Below, piece after piece: positions 1-13,010 of a stretch of 64,000 bases of DNA (its first letter is position 1; every line of letters begins with the position of its first letter). The position numbers were made by a program, and so were the translations under genes. The notes below the pieces were generated by a model, which saw only the letters and a program-made list of their open reading frames with translations, had not been told where the DNA came from and ran no database searches. Source of the DNA: Plecoglossus altivelis (taxonomy: Eukaryota; Chordata; Actinopteri; Osmeriformes; Plecoglossidae); NCBI GenBank assembly GCA_036571765.1, contig BROE01000007.1, forward strand, positions 1,785,158 to 1,849,157, given 5' to 3'.

Positions 1-1920
1 GTCAAACCTAATCAGCCCTCTTGACCCCCTCAGTATGCTGATTACACACCGATGCAAAGGAACCATAGAGTTGGGGGCGGGTGGGGGGGTACCTCCTCTA
101 CATGTGATGCCCTTCTGCCCACTATATTCAATCCTACAAAGAGTGACCACAACAGTTTCTTTCTCCCCAGATAGCAAATCATGCTCCCATGCCCTTTGGC
201 ATAGCAGAAAGCTTAGGAAGTGCAGAATGAAGGGGAGAGTTGGGGAGGAGTGAGGAGGAGAGCTGGGCTGAGGGTCTGGGGTTGGGGTTCGACATCTTCT
301 CTGCACCATTTCACTTTATCACTCCACAGCAGGCTCGTGCTGTGGGAGGAATGGTTTGCCTCAGGTCCAACAACTCCTACGCAAAGTTCCATCGAGCCCC
401 TCCCCTCAGGTTCTACTGCCCAAGGCTGCTTCTTTGTGGCTTGTTAACTCCCGGTCGCCAATCAAGCCTTTACCACCAAAATGAATTAGATTATTACTAA
501 TATTACTACTAATAATACTACTAATACTATTTAGCACACAGCACTGTAATCCCCATGGTGGCGGTTCAGTTTCCTTAATATAAAAAGCACTCTGGTGCAG
601 ATGATGCCACTACCATTGGATTTTTGCACCACTAATAAACTGGAAAATATCCCTGTTTTCACATTTAGTTACAGACTTCATTAAGATCTTGCAAGTACTT
701 TGGTCTTCAGAACCTTCTCCAATGCTCAAAACAACCCTAGTGTCCAACTGACACGACAGGCTTTGTTTTGTTTTCAGCTCCAAGATGCTGTGTTCTGGCC
801 TGTCAAATGCATGTCACTTCCTGATTCAGTCGTTGACCCAGTGTGGGGAAGACTTAGTAATACAGTGGCCAGTGGACAGTGACATGAAGATGGAGATCAA
901 GTGGAGCGGATATTTCCCCCTGGCTTAAGTCTGCATTAATTCTCCATCTCCCCTCTTTCTACCTCACAGTCTTACACTGTCTTGTTTTGCTACTTCATGT
1001 GTCTGTGTGTCAGTCTTCCTGTCTGTTTGTCCTCTTGCCTGCCTGCTTGTTTGAGTGAACAATGACCTTGATATGTGTCTACGGGTAGCAGACCTTGATT
1101 TCCAGAATGGATGCACTCAAATCACGTGCTTTCATTTTCCTTTCCCCTCTGGCGGGACATGCTCTGCAGAAAAATAGATCTGACTTTGATATTCAGTATT
1201 TAGGATGTTATCGTGAAGAGAGGGGGAAAGGAGAGTTGTGTCCTGGGGTTAAGAGGGGTGGGAGGGGAGGGTCATCAGGCCAGGAAAGCCCTGGAAACAC
1301 ACACACCACTTTGTACACGAGTGGTCCAGGGCCAGCCCAGGACCAATCATACAAGGAGAAACTCGACCACTCTACTTCTTTAATGAGACCTTAATATAAG
1401 TAAAGCAGAGTTCAACAATGAGTTCCATCTTTGTTGAATGTATCTGTTTATCTGGTGTGAAGTTCTGAATCTGAATCACCGAGCGCAGTCAGCAACACTG
1501 GCTTGTAGGCTTGGGCTATTATCAGATTTTGATGGTACAATAACCTTGAGAATAAATACCATCAGGGGGTGCCCAGCACAACTACCATTATCCTTGTGCC
1601 ATTGTGTGGCGACCTGCTGCTCTACAGGGCAGGTGACGGTGGGCAGGAAGGACCAAAAAGGAGGACAAAAGGGCGAAACGGAGAACACGCAACAGTGGTC
1701 TGGACAAAGGGCTGGAAAACCGGACTGTCTGGATGAAATCCAGACGTCTGGTCACCCTTAACCGGAAGGATTCCTGCACTTCAATGTCACGTCAATGACT
1801 TGATAATAATGATAAGTAATAATCAGCTCAAACCGCAGCAATGGTATTACATGAAATTGTAGAAACTGAAACTGACTTTTCAAACTGTAGTATACTTTGA
1901 AAACAATTCATAGTTCATAA

Positions 1921-2262
1921 TTGTGAAGTGAAGTGACGTATTGTCAAGTATGGTTACCCATACTTGAAATTTACCTCTGCATTTAACCCATCCAAGTGCA
2001 CACACAGCAGTGAGTAGTGGGCAACCGCACACACAGTGAACATACACCTGGAGCAGTGGGCAGCTATTGCTCCAGTGCCTGGGAAGCAATTGGGGGTTCA
2101 GTGCCTTGCTCAAGGACACCTCAGTCATGGTATTGAAGGCAGAGAGAGTGCTGTTTATTCACAATCCCCACCTTCAATTCCTGCCGGTGTGAGAATCAAA
2201 CCAGCAACTTGCAGGTTACAAGCCTGACTCCCTAACCATTAGGCCACGACTTCCCCTCCCCT
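1921..2262 (-). repeat. tRNA-derived SINE-like element
   Basis: Read on the minus strand, the right end starts with a tRNA-like head. It has an A-box-like TGGCCTAATGGTTAGGGAG stretch (about 2234-2252) and a B-box-like GGTTTGATTC (about 2193-2202), the arrangement of an internal RNA polymerase III promoter. The body contains a segment widely dispersed in fish genomes, GTGCCTTGCTCAAGGACAC on the plus strand at about 2101-2119. Both boxes carry mismatches, so this is an old copy. Ends are approximate and I did not find a convincing target duplication. The SINE family is not assigned. Confidence 0.6.
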
Positions 2263-5200
2263 TGTTTATAGTTCTTTACCTCATTCTCTATTTAAAATTT
2301 TTGGAATACAAAGAAAACATCTATAGAGGGTCAAAAAAATATACGTTTTATTGTAAAAGACAGTTACAGTGACACAGGAAATGTATGGAAGAGAGAGGGG
2401 AAGGCATGAAGGAATAGCAGGGAATTGAACTCAGGCCACTGTGTTAGTCTAAGCTTGGTACACACTCTACTTGGCCAGCCGGCTTAAGACTTTTCTCTAA
2501 ATATTTGAAAAAAGAGAAATGTTTTCATGGTTGAATTTAAAATGATCAAATATTTCTGAATCTTTTCAAATAAGTATGTATACTTGGTATACTGTAAGTG
2601 TGGATGAGGGGGCCCAATTTGGTTTGGATTTCTGTCATCACATAATCTAATGACTTTTAGCTACTTATCAGGGAGGTCAGGGTAACTGTAACCCTATAAC
2701 AATGTTTTTTTTGTTGTTTTTTTTACAACACTGGAGACAACTGCGTTCATAATAAGATGAGAAGGAAACTTGACAGGCTCGCTTTCTGTTGCTAGGGTCA
2801 CCTCAAATCTTCGGGTTGTCATCAATTGCTCTCCGAGTCTTATGATCATCATTTTATGCTCCTCTCATGGTTTATTGCTTTTAAATAATCTATCAGTTCC
2901 ACCACAATACTTGCTCAGCAACAGCGCAAATACCTAAAGGAATTTCAGGGACTTTTGTCAATTTATTTTCTTACTTCTCACTTCCTCATCAAGGCTCTCC
3001 AAAAACCACCATGTCTGGCAAATGTGCACCTCATTCCTCATATCACTAAAAAGTGCTCACACTCAGACTCATTCATGAGAGAAATCCAAAGAGGGGGAAA
3101 GGAAACGGGCATGTTTCCAAATGACTTTAGAGAGACAAGGGAGACAAACCACATTAGTCACGCCCCACACCGCCATCCCATTCTGACTATGCAAGTGATA
3201 TGCTAGGACTGTCTGCTTTGGATGCAGGACCAACCCAATGTCTCAACACCCCCACACACTTATCACTTCTGGGGGGAAAGATTCTTTTTCTGAAGGACCT
3301 ACTCTGAACTTGTGGCTGGACGGTCCAGGCCTGCAACCTAAGGGAACAGAAACAGCCTGGGAGACTGGAGTTGCTGCCTGTGCCTTCAGTTGCCTGTGGG
3401 GCTGGTCTGAGATAGAGTGAGGGAGAGAGATGGCTCTAACAGCTGAAAGTCTGAAGTCTTCAGCAGCCCATCTGGAAAAGACATCAGAGAAAAGAAACTT
3501 GTCTCGTGTAGGGGGCCTGCAGCCCTGGGCTGGGGGAGATGGGGGAGGGAGGGAGGGGTGTGAGTGGGTGGTGAGAAGGGGTAAAGAACAGAGAAGACAA
3601 GCTGATGTAACCTGAGGGCCAGGACAGCATGGCAGTGTAAAGTAGAGAAGAGGAGAAAGAAGGGAGGATGGAGTGTATCTGTGTGAATGCGCATAGGCTG
3701 TTGTTTATGTCTAGTTCACATGGTAATATGTCTCTATGCCAGTGTGCTGTATGGGAGTTTGAGATGAGCAAGACCCGGCCTGGCTGAAAGCCATCTGGCT
3801 TAGAGTACATACTCTCTCCTCCTGGATGACACTCTGTTCTTCCATCCTGAAGGTGGTGTCGAAATATTTCCAAGGGCTTTACAGTGTTAAGGGGCCCTTC
3901 TAATTAATAAGGAAGGCCGAGGCCGTGAGGTTGCCTTTTTAATTACTGCTCTAAGCAGGAAAATAATTGGAACATCTGAGAAGGTAATTCAAAAGAGAAG
4001 AGGTCCTTCCAAAATGCTCAGTTAGAGGGAGGCTGTTAAAAGGCTCGAGTCTGGACAGAGATGAGTTCCACTTTCAAGGCCACCCTTTTGTAGCTAATGA
4101 ATTACAGCAAACTGTGGCATGCCTTGTCGGCCATGTCGGCAGGCAACATAGGAGAACAGAAGGACGAAAGACCTCGTTCAGGCACTTGTCCAAGTAACAA
4201 GGCTTCAAGTGATTTGGATTTGTGTGCTTGTATGTGTGCATTTGTGTATTTCTGTGTCTACATGTACCGTCTTGGTGTGTGTATACCATCGAGTTACAGT
4301 CTATTTCATTTTGTATTTTTATGGATGGTGTTACCTTTGCTGTTGTCACAGTAAAATGTCCCTGTTCTCATAAAAACTCAGCAATTCATATGACTGGCAG
4401 CCACTTCCAGAGGTTAAGCCATTTCAATAGGTCTGCTCTTTACAATTGTGTGAACTGCCATCTTGGCATGCTGCCTGACAGCCTTGTATCTAGTCTCTCC
4501 CTTCTCTATACACTGGCCTTTCTCTTTCCCAGTGGCCCTGGATAACAGTTCACTGGCCAAACTGATAACATGTAGCGGGCCAGGGGAAAACGCCTGACTC
4601 TTCTTCTTTGTTGACAGATAAGATGCTACACAGTGGCGGTAATGAGATGTCATCGGCCCTTTGATTGCAGTGACACTGCAGGAGAAACATATCACACACG
4701 GATCAATACGTTTCAGTAATGAACACCCCTGCCCTCCACACACAAACAGGACCTCGTCTTTCCTATCCTCAAAGACTTCAGTTAGGTTCGTTACCATGGG
4801 AACAGAGACTTAAATAAAGATATTTTAATCTAGGTGGTTCTTTTATTCATATTACATTAATCTGCACTTTTTTACTGAGGCGCAGTTGGAAGAGAAATAT
4901 TGTGGTCCATCGTCACCATGGTAGGCTTCATTGCATCAGGGGGGTAGCAAGGAAAAACAAAAGAACTAGAATGGAGTTGACTAAACACCGGAGCTTTCAA
5001 GCCTTTCAGCCTTCTTGTTCCTTCTCGTTAATGACTAGGAGGGGGATTTGATACACTTCAGTGTCTCTGGGTTTGACTTCCTATTAAACAGTCTGTGTGT
5101 GGTTCTGCTGTAGAATAATAATAACTCCACTAAGAGGTCTTGAAGACAGCAGTTTTGGGTTTCCTCCAGGGACAGCCATTTGTGTCATTTTTGGCTATTT

Positions 5201-8200
5201 GCTCTGTTGCCTGACCTGTGAGAGGGTTCTTCCCGTCTCTGTCCACTACTCCTCTTGAAGACATCAGGATGTCTTCATGACAGAACAATTACATGACACA
5301 GCACTCTCTGTCCTGACCGGCTCCAGCTGGATGATACCTACAATCTGTCACTGTCCGAAATTTCTCAAAGACAGATAGTGTTATTGTTCTAGGGCCCGGA
5401 GGTTAAACACCTCCAGGCCAGACCAGGCCAGGGCAGACAGAAAGGCCACCCCTTCAGGAAGCACATCTACATCCAGGAAAGACCACCAAGCTCTGAATCT
5501 CTCTTCCTCCATTCATGTTTCACAAGATAGATAGCCCCACTCACCAAACCAAAGTTCTGTGCTCAAGACCAAAGCCCCTGATGTGCAACCTGGGACGCCC
5601 AGTGCAACCATCCAAGACCCCCTGACGAGGCCCTAGCCTCCTTCCGATGATCCTCCAGTCCATTAGCAAAGGAAACAGGGGCCATGGGGGGGAGATGGGT
5701 TGTGTTCGTGCTACCTACCCGCATACTGCAGCCCCTCTCGGCTTATTATGGTCCGTTACTCTTTTGGTGCATCTGGAGACCCGAAGACCAGACCCCAAAG
5801 CTTTTAAACTTAGCAACCATGTCCTCAGTGCAGTGGGAGTTACACTAACAGCTTGGCCATGGAGCCTGTACCCACAGACTGACAGCAGATGTCCGACGAT
5901 TACTTGCTCTGTGCTGCCTCAGCATTTCCAGATGCTTCCATGAGCCTTCCAGGAGGTATTGTGAAGCTGGAGAAGATATGTCACCACATTTTACACACAG
6001 ACATATTGTTGTGGGGCACGTGGGTCGAACATACTTAAAAACATCTTTAAACACCCTTGTTTTACCAGGATCACTGCACTGTGTCTGTGTCTGTGTGTGC
6101 GTTAGGGACCACAAGATGTTGTCCAGATGCAAAGTTGGAGGAAGAAAGTAATTGAAGTAATTTTATTTTACTTGTCTTCTTTTTTTGCAAGAGATTCTTT
6201 TTTACTTCAGTATTTGGTCTTGTATGAACAACTGGCTTTCATCAGAACCACAGACCAGACAGTTACAAGAACCACAGACATGCCAGGAGCAAGAACCATA
6301 GGCAGGAGCCCCACACTCCCCATCAGCACTACGAGTTCTGCTCTGGTACAACAATCTCACACACTCACTTACTTGCAGACTGCTGAATAGGTTTGGTATG
6401 GTGGCAAACAGCAAACAATACCTCACAAAGGACAGGATGTGAATAAACAGGTTGGGTAGAGGCAGTAAGTGGCAGCGGGGAAAAAGGCGAGTTGAATCAG
6501 CAATCAGCACTCAGGAGACTACTCAGGATCTATAGGGAGGGGTGTGTTTCCCAGCCTTTTGGGAAGGTTGCAGAGGAGGTTGCAGAGGAGCCCCCACAAC
6601 GTGCTCATGTAATCTAGCGATTTCTAGCAACATTTCAAAGACCCAATAGAAGCGGTATCCTGGTTGGTTTTCCTCACTTAAATCTTTGTTCAATCAGTGA
6701 ACAGAGAGAGCGGCTAAGAATGATTATGTTGATGTCAAAGGCTAGTATGAGTTGCAGTTCAGTAATGGTGGGGGAGAAGGATGCAAGCTAAGCTTTAGTC
6801 CATTGTGGCAATGGTGTGAAATATTCCAAAGTTAAGCACAATCTTTCTTGAGTTTAGTTGGTGGCAATGATGTTGTGGCCCTCCTCCCCATGGAGTCGGG
6901 ACAGGTTTTCCAACTCGCTCCGTTAGTGGTGAAGGAGTTCCCCAAGTCTAACGCTCGCGATTGGTTATGGCAGGTCCAGACAGGCTCTGGACATATCCCA
7001 TTGTTTAAAATGAACTTAAAACATAGTACCTCCCTTCAAGTAAGTTAACATTTGTCAATGGGGAGAGTTCAGATTCTCTGTACAAATGAAATGTTTGAGA
7101 GTCTTGTTGAGAGACTAGGTTTCTGTACCTCGTCAAACTTGTTATGTCCCGCCCCATCGTTGCTTTTGGCGGGTACAAGGTTGACGAAAACTTAGAAGTA
7201 AATAACAGTGCTCGACATCGGCTGTGGCTGGATGTACTGATCGGCAAGTTACCGGATTTGAGTATTACCAAAACTGAAGGTGTCAGAATATCCACAAAAC
7301 ACACGCCAAGGTTGTTGTGTGTGAATGTGGCCATGAAATAGCTGTGTTGTCAGCACAGCTCCTGCAGTTGCTCTGGAGAAAATGTGATGGCTAATCTGGA
7401 CGGCTGCTCTCAAATATCTCTTGCTGTACTTTTATGACAGATGTCAAAGTGACGTGGGGTTGGCGCCATCTCAAGTTGGACAGAAATTCCAACCAGCAAG
7501 CTGTGTTTCATGTCAGCCGCCTATCAGTGCCGAATGAAGTCCAGCACACCCAAGGCCGGACTTAATATTGGGCTTGACAGTGCTCCAGCCCACGTGACCG
7601 GTCCAGTAGGGTGCCCACCCATTTACGTCAACAAAATTTTCTGTTCATTGAAAATGGCAATATTCTTTCAGATATGCCATCTTTTAAGTCCAACATCTGA
7701 CAGCATTTTGTTTTTTTCAGTCATTGAGGTTACAGGAGGGTAAAAAAGAAACAGAAAAACATTAACTGAGTGTAAATACTGTAAATTGAATTACCACTAC
7801 ACCGTCGCTGTTGTGTGTGAGAGTTAGTTATGTAGCTTTTTTCCTAAGGACAAAAACTGTGACAAATGCTTTAGTGTGACTTGAAAAAGTACTGATGATA
7901 AGGCTGACAATTACACTAGCATACTAGTAGCATTGCTACGAGTATTATACTAAGCAACTTACTCTGGAAGCTAACTAAGGCTAGCTACCATTTCAGCAAA
8001 AAACCTGCGCTATGGGGACCATTCAAAATATTTCAAACTCAAGTAGCTAAAGATTGAAGTTATGTATTCTAATTACATGTAAAATGTACGTTCTATTGTT
8101 GAGTGATACACACTTACTTAACACTGAACATACATATACTTAACATAGAGAAGTATAAATAAAATCCTGAAATTGTGTATATTGTTGAAGTTGTTAAATT

Positions 8201-9092
8201 TCAGATTTTTGGTGGGGAGGGGAGGGGTTTAACATATCTAGATATGTATCCTATTGAGAACACATTATTGTTATACGTAAATCATGAGCTGACTGTATCT
8301 TTACACCCCTAGTGTGTACCATTTTGGTCTATTTAAGGTCATGCATAGAAGGGAGGGTCCGGACATGACTCAAGCTCCAGCCCTGAACACAACGAATGTT
8401 TGATTTGAGCCAAGATAGGAACTTGGTAATAGTAACACTGGAAATGCAAGTGCGTAATCCAAAAGGTTCCAACCCAAATCGTGATTGGCGCAACGTGGCA
8501 GAAATCTGTGGAGGCATAGGCCACCTCTGCACCTCTCTGTATCCGGCTGCACTCTCAAAGCTTTTTTCTGTTCTTGCGTTCATACTAACTCATTTGACGT
8601 CATCTTTCATTGCCTAAGTATGGTTCCAATCAAAAGAAAACAAGTCACCAACATTGCCAAAAATACCTGGAGGTGTTCGTGAGCTGCCCCTTTAATCGTG
8701 GATGTATTGGTTGGAGAATTGGTCTGAGAAAACGCATCTGATTTCTCAGAAGTGATAGCAAGGTTTGTCAAGAACGTTTTCCTCAAAAAAGTAAGTGCAT
8801 TCTTAGCACTCTTCGGATTGATAGGCCTTCTCTCTTCTCTGCCCTCAGCTCATCTTTTGGGCAGTTGACCGCTCCGGTAAAGCAGCTGTGTGGCTGAAAA
8901 GGAAAGCAGATAAATCCAAGAGCCAGCACATAGCCTAGCTATGAGGAGCTTGGCCCACTTAGCATGATGCTACGGAAGGCTCGGGCTGGCTCTATGGGGG
9001 TGCCACAAAGTATAGTTGTTGTATGCCTTCAATACGGGTGTGAGAAGCCAACACAAGTGGAATGAGGCTACCCCAAAGAGTTCCAATTTTGA

Positions 9093-9126
9093 ATCACTCA
9101 CACACTCACACACTCACACACTCACA

Positions 9127-9168
<42 letters not shown>
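9093..9168. repeat. Compound (CACACT)n / (CT)n microsatellite
   Basis: A short run of CACACTCA units passes directly into about 26 CT dinucleotides. It lies in presumed intronic DNA. Confidence 0.95.
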
Positions 9169-9171
<3 letters not shown>

Positions 9172-10546
9172 CTGAACTGTATGAGTCTCAGCCATCAGAA
9201 TTTCTGTGGTTGCGACAGTTTACATTGTTATGCTTTATTACTCTTATTATATTATCATACACAGTAAGCCTTTGTATTCTCATGGATCTTACATATGTAT
9301 TCACATCACTGCATGTGCCCTCAGCAGAACCAGACTTGGCTAGGACAGCTTCTAAGACCGTGTGAGAGTCTACAACTGAACCCGTGTCCTCAATCCTTTG
9401 CACATTACTGCCAGTAATTACCAATTTTTTCCATTCTCACCGCTGTAAGATAAATTCTGTCAGATGCAGCCCAGGAACACTTGGGGGACTGTCCATCAAA
9501 GTCTCCATTCCCATCATGCAACACTCATTTCTCTGTCCCAGTCTGACCCTGTTTTGGACCTTTGTTCCTATTGGCAAAGCTTTTCCAGACAGCATATTGC
9601 TGTGATTTAATGTTTAATGGTAATAGACATGAATGACAGCCATCTTGGATAGTGGAAAATGGGTGGGATTTTCTGTTTCCACTTCTCACTCCAGCTGATC
9701 ACAGGAATAGAGAAAATTACAAACTTTAAACGTGTATCTAACGCAGCATGTACCAGTAATATCTTTTTTGAAGTGGAGAAAGAGAGACAGTTTTAAGGCT
9801 AGTTCCAGCAGAGGAGTCCTCCTTTCCTTCATCTCCATATCTCACTTATCCCCTCTTTCTCAGTCACCCAGTGACAGCTATGGTTGTTCCTGGGAGCTCA
9901 GGTGTGACAGCAAGGCTGAATGAAGAACATATTGTTCCATCAATCACAACCACCACTTCTCACCAACAGAGACAAGTGGCTGTCTGGAAACCAGTCCGCC
10001 CACATGGAAACCTTGTGTGATCATTTCACGGCGACAGATACCATTCATACATTACCAATCCCCTTTCTCTCAGAGCTGGAACTGTTCTTCTGTGGACAGC
10101 CTCCTCCAGACTGACAGTGTTGAGGGTATTCTAATACGCAAAGGTTTGGCATTTGCTATCCCCTAATGCTGTGGAGGCAGATCAAATGGAAAATGCGACC
10201 GAGGAGGTGGGACGTTGTCTGTTTCTATTAGCATCTAGCTAATTTATTCTGGGTCTGTTTGTCTTTCAAGTCTTTGTTGGGACACAAAACGCAAAGAGGG
10301 CAGAAAATAGGGGGGGATGGGGGCTGAGAGAGTATGGGGGAAATGAGGGAGGGAGGGAGTGAAGGAAAAAGAGAGAGCTCAGCCACACACTAGCGTTGTC
10401 ACCAGCATCTCTGCTCTGTGTTAGACAGGATGGGCACGAACCCGGCATTAGCCCCAGGCACCACATATGTCGCCACTTTGTACTCCAGGACTGACCTGTT
10501 TCAAAGCCAGCATTTTGTTTGCCAAAAGCGATGGAGGGACACTTAC

Positions 10547-10620
10547 TCATTTTTCTGCAGCACCAGGACCAGCTGTTCACCTTCTACTTCGATCACTACC
10601 TTCAGAGATGAAAGATGAGC
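10547..10620 (-). CDS. adam12: ADAM metalloprotease prodomain exon, probable adam12 exon 3
   Basis: A 74-bp exon on the minus strand lies between a consensus acceptor (TTTCCAG, at 10621-10627) and a perfect donor (GTAAGT, at 10541-10546). It encodes 24 residues plus two bases of a Glu codon, reading AHLSSLKVVIEVEGEQ then LVLVLQKNE. The pattern of alternating hydrophobics, a Glu-Gly turn and a final Lys-Asn-Glu is that of the ADAM prodomain strand that precedes the FTETHY segment. The length, 24 codons plus two bases, equals that of the corresponding human ADAM12 segment as I recall it. ADAM12 is a membrane or secreted disintegrin-metalloprotease of mesenchyme and muscle, and the prodomain keeps it latent. 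The assignment to adam12 rather than another ADAM rests mainly on its position next to C10orf90 and dock1. The intervening exon 2 was not located. Confidence 0.6.
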
Positions 10621-11979
10621 CTGGAAACAGATGAGAGAGAAAGAAGAGAAAGATAGAGAGAGACAGAGTAGGGGTTAGAATTCAGTTGATACACCGTGAT
10701 ATATATAGTGTACAGTGTCACCCTTAGATTAGATTCACACTGCGAGGTGGCCGAACAGACAACTCTGATTTGACAAAGCAGGAAATGGAAGTTGTGTAAG
10801 GGACTTCAAAGAAACATGTTAAATATATTCAAATTCATCCAGTAATAATTTCAACAATCAGAACAAGGCAGGCGCACAGTAGATTGTGCATGCTGTTTTC
10901 CAATAACGAGAGTTGTTTGAAATCCTTCTGAAACTACTGTTAGAACAAGAGGCTCAGGGTATTAGTTTGATATGTGTATTTCATTTGACATAAATCCTGA
11001 CAGAGCCTAGACTCTCTCAGCACTTGCTTGTCAGAACTCTGAAAGGGGCCGTCTGTGTGCTTTACAGTCATGAAAGTTGGCATTGAATCGCACAACCTCT
11101 CAGTCTCACAGACACATATACGTAGACACTTAATATGCATGCACACACAGCGAAGTTGAGAGTTGGTCAGTAGTCCTGGTCCATTACTTCATGGTTTAGG
11201 TCATCAACTCTCTCTAGAAGGGACAACTACACAGGAAACGCATCGCTCTAAGTTGCACAAACAGAGATAAGATAGTCACTCATCTCTATAAACCTAATTC
11301 TGAAGAGCAGCACAGAGGAAATGCCTGAAATGCTCAGATTGTCTTGCAAAGTCATCACATTGGCAAGAGAAATAAAGATATATTTTAGTATCCATATAAA
11401 CATCATAATCCTGCAAATTGTAGAGAATATTAACGGCACATACCTTTATGCTTTCAAGGATCTAAGAAAACCTTATTTTTTCCATTATTTCACAAAATGT
11501 CACCATCTTGAATAGACTCAACAATAAAGAGTGGAAACCCAAATAATTTTGTTTCAGGTCTGGCAGCCTTGCACACCTTTTTTAAATCAATGTCTGGCAC
11601 TCTTTTCCTAAACACAGCCAAGGGATCCCAGGTATCAAACATTTAATTAACATTTTAGCAGGCTTCCCAGTCTCACTCTCTCTCAGATGACGAACACAGG
11701 TTGGACTGTTTTCTGTGTCGGAAATGTGCTGTATTGAACACTTAAGATTAACTAGCAAAACCCACAGCTTTGTCGGAGCAAAAATCTTTTTTCTGCCATG
11801 CCGGACAGGATTAAGGGATTTTGATGTGACACATCTTTATAGCATAAGATACAGTGACTTCATGAAGAATAACACCACTCCTTCACTTTTACCGGATTTT
11901 GTTGTGTATTGATGGTCATTTAAAAATATTCAAATGTCTGCAATGGATGTTGATTCATACATATTCAGATTGTTTGTAG

Positions 11980-13010
11980 AACTCCCCTCCAAAGTTAAGT
12001 ACATCCTGTATGCTTTATGTATCCTTCAAATGTGTCTAGAACCTGATTGGAATCCACCTGTGGCAAATTGAATTGATTCGAAATCGTTTACAAAGACACA
12101 CACTTGTGTATATCAGGTCCCTTACTTCACATTGCATGTCAGGACAAGAACCAAGTCATGAAGGGACTCTGTAGACCTATGTGATGAAACTGTGGCAAGG
12201 CACAGATCATGGCAAGGGTCGAAACTATGTCTAATGCTTTGGCTGGTCCCAGGAGCACAGTAGCCTTGATAGTTGTGAAATGGAAGACGGTTGGAACCAC
12301 CCGGACTCTTCCCAGATGTGGCCCTTCAGCCAAACAGGTAAAGCGGAGCCTTGGTCAGGGAGGTGACCACCCAATGGTCACTCTAAGAAACAGCTCTTAA
12401 GTTACGGCATATGATATTCCACTGGGACTTTGCCCAATGGCATTTAAAGAACTCTGAGAGGATGATGCGATGAGACAGAAATGTTACTGAGAGGCAGAAC
12501 TCCACGAGTTGTGTCTAGAGAACAGCAGGCACCGCTCATCACCTGGCTGACACCATCCCTACAGTGAAGCAAGGTGATGGCAGCATCATGCGGGGGCTTT
12601 GCAGCGGCAGGGACAGGGGGACTGGTCAGGGCTGAGGGGAGGATGAATGCATCCAAACATAGAAAGGTCCAGGACGAAAACCTGCTCCAGTGCACCCAAC
12701 CTTAGAATGGGGTGACTGTTCACCTTTTAAGCAAAACCTGAAGCACGCAGCCAAGACAGTGCTGGAACGGTCTCTCACAGTCTCTGACAGACCTTGGGTA
12801 GCCAAGCCAGAATCTGGACTTAAACCCTGTAAGTAAAACCTGTTGAGCAACCTGGAGATGTTCCCAGACACTTCCCATCCAATCGGATGGAGCCTGAAAG
12901 GATCTGACAGAAAGAGTGGTTCAGGTGTGCAAAGATTATAAAGACGTACCCAAGGAGACTGTTGCTGCCAAAGGGGGCTTCTACAAACTACAGGAGGGAT
13001 CTGAATACCT
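11980..13010 (+). mobile_element. Decayed Tc1/mariner transposon
   Basis: The nucleotide sequence follows the layout of the abundant fish Tc1 group. A terminal segment resembles CACCTGTGGCAAATTGAATTG (about 12056). A helix-turn-helix coding region with a KWKTVGTTRTLPRCGPSAK-like product lies at about 12266-12333. Further fragments resemble GGCACCGCTCATCACCTGGC (about 12528) and the 3' TGCTGCCAAAGG...CTGAATACCTG end (about 12964-13012). Stops and frameshifts interrupt every frame and a large part of the catalytic core is missing or unrecognisable, so it cannot encode a working transposase. Both ends are approximate and I did not find intact terminal inverted repeats. Confidence 0.7.

Larger units (their letters stand above)
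1..10546. other. Gene-poor DNA, presumed adam12 intron 3
   Basis: This stretch lies downstream of the ADAM prodomain exon on the minus strand. It would be intron 3 of that gene if the next exon lies beyond the left edge. I looked on the minus strand for the next ADAM exon (a Phe-Thr-Glu-Thr-His-Tyr type motif) and did not find it. Open frames here are short, lack matching splice sites and resemble no family I know. Recognisable content is limited to a tRNA-derived SINE near 1921-2262 and a CT microsatellite near 9093-9168. An undetected exon cannot be excluded. Confidence 0.5.

Noticed and set aside
4414..4797. 127-codon minus-strand open frame in the presumed adam12 intron
   Set aside because: No resemblance to ADAM exons and no flanking splice signals that would join it to the gene.
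11440..11470. An 18-bp micro-exon candidate on the minus strand (TTTTCTTAG ... GTATGTG)
   Set aside because: The splice-like signals are good, but the length does not fit the phase needed between the two ADAM exons and the sequence has no family support.
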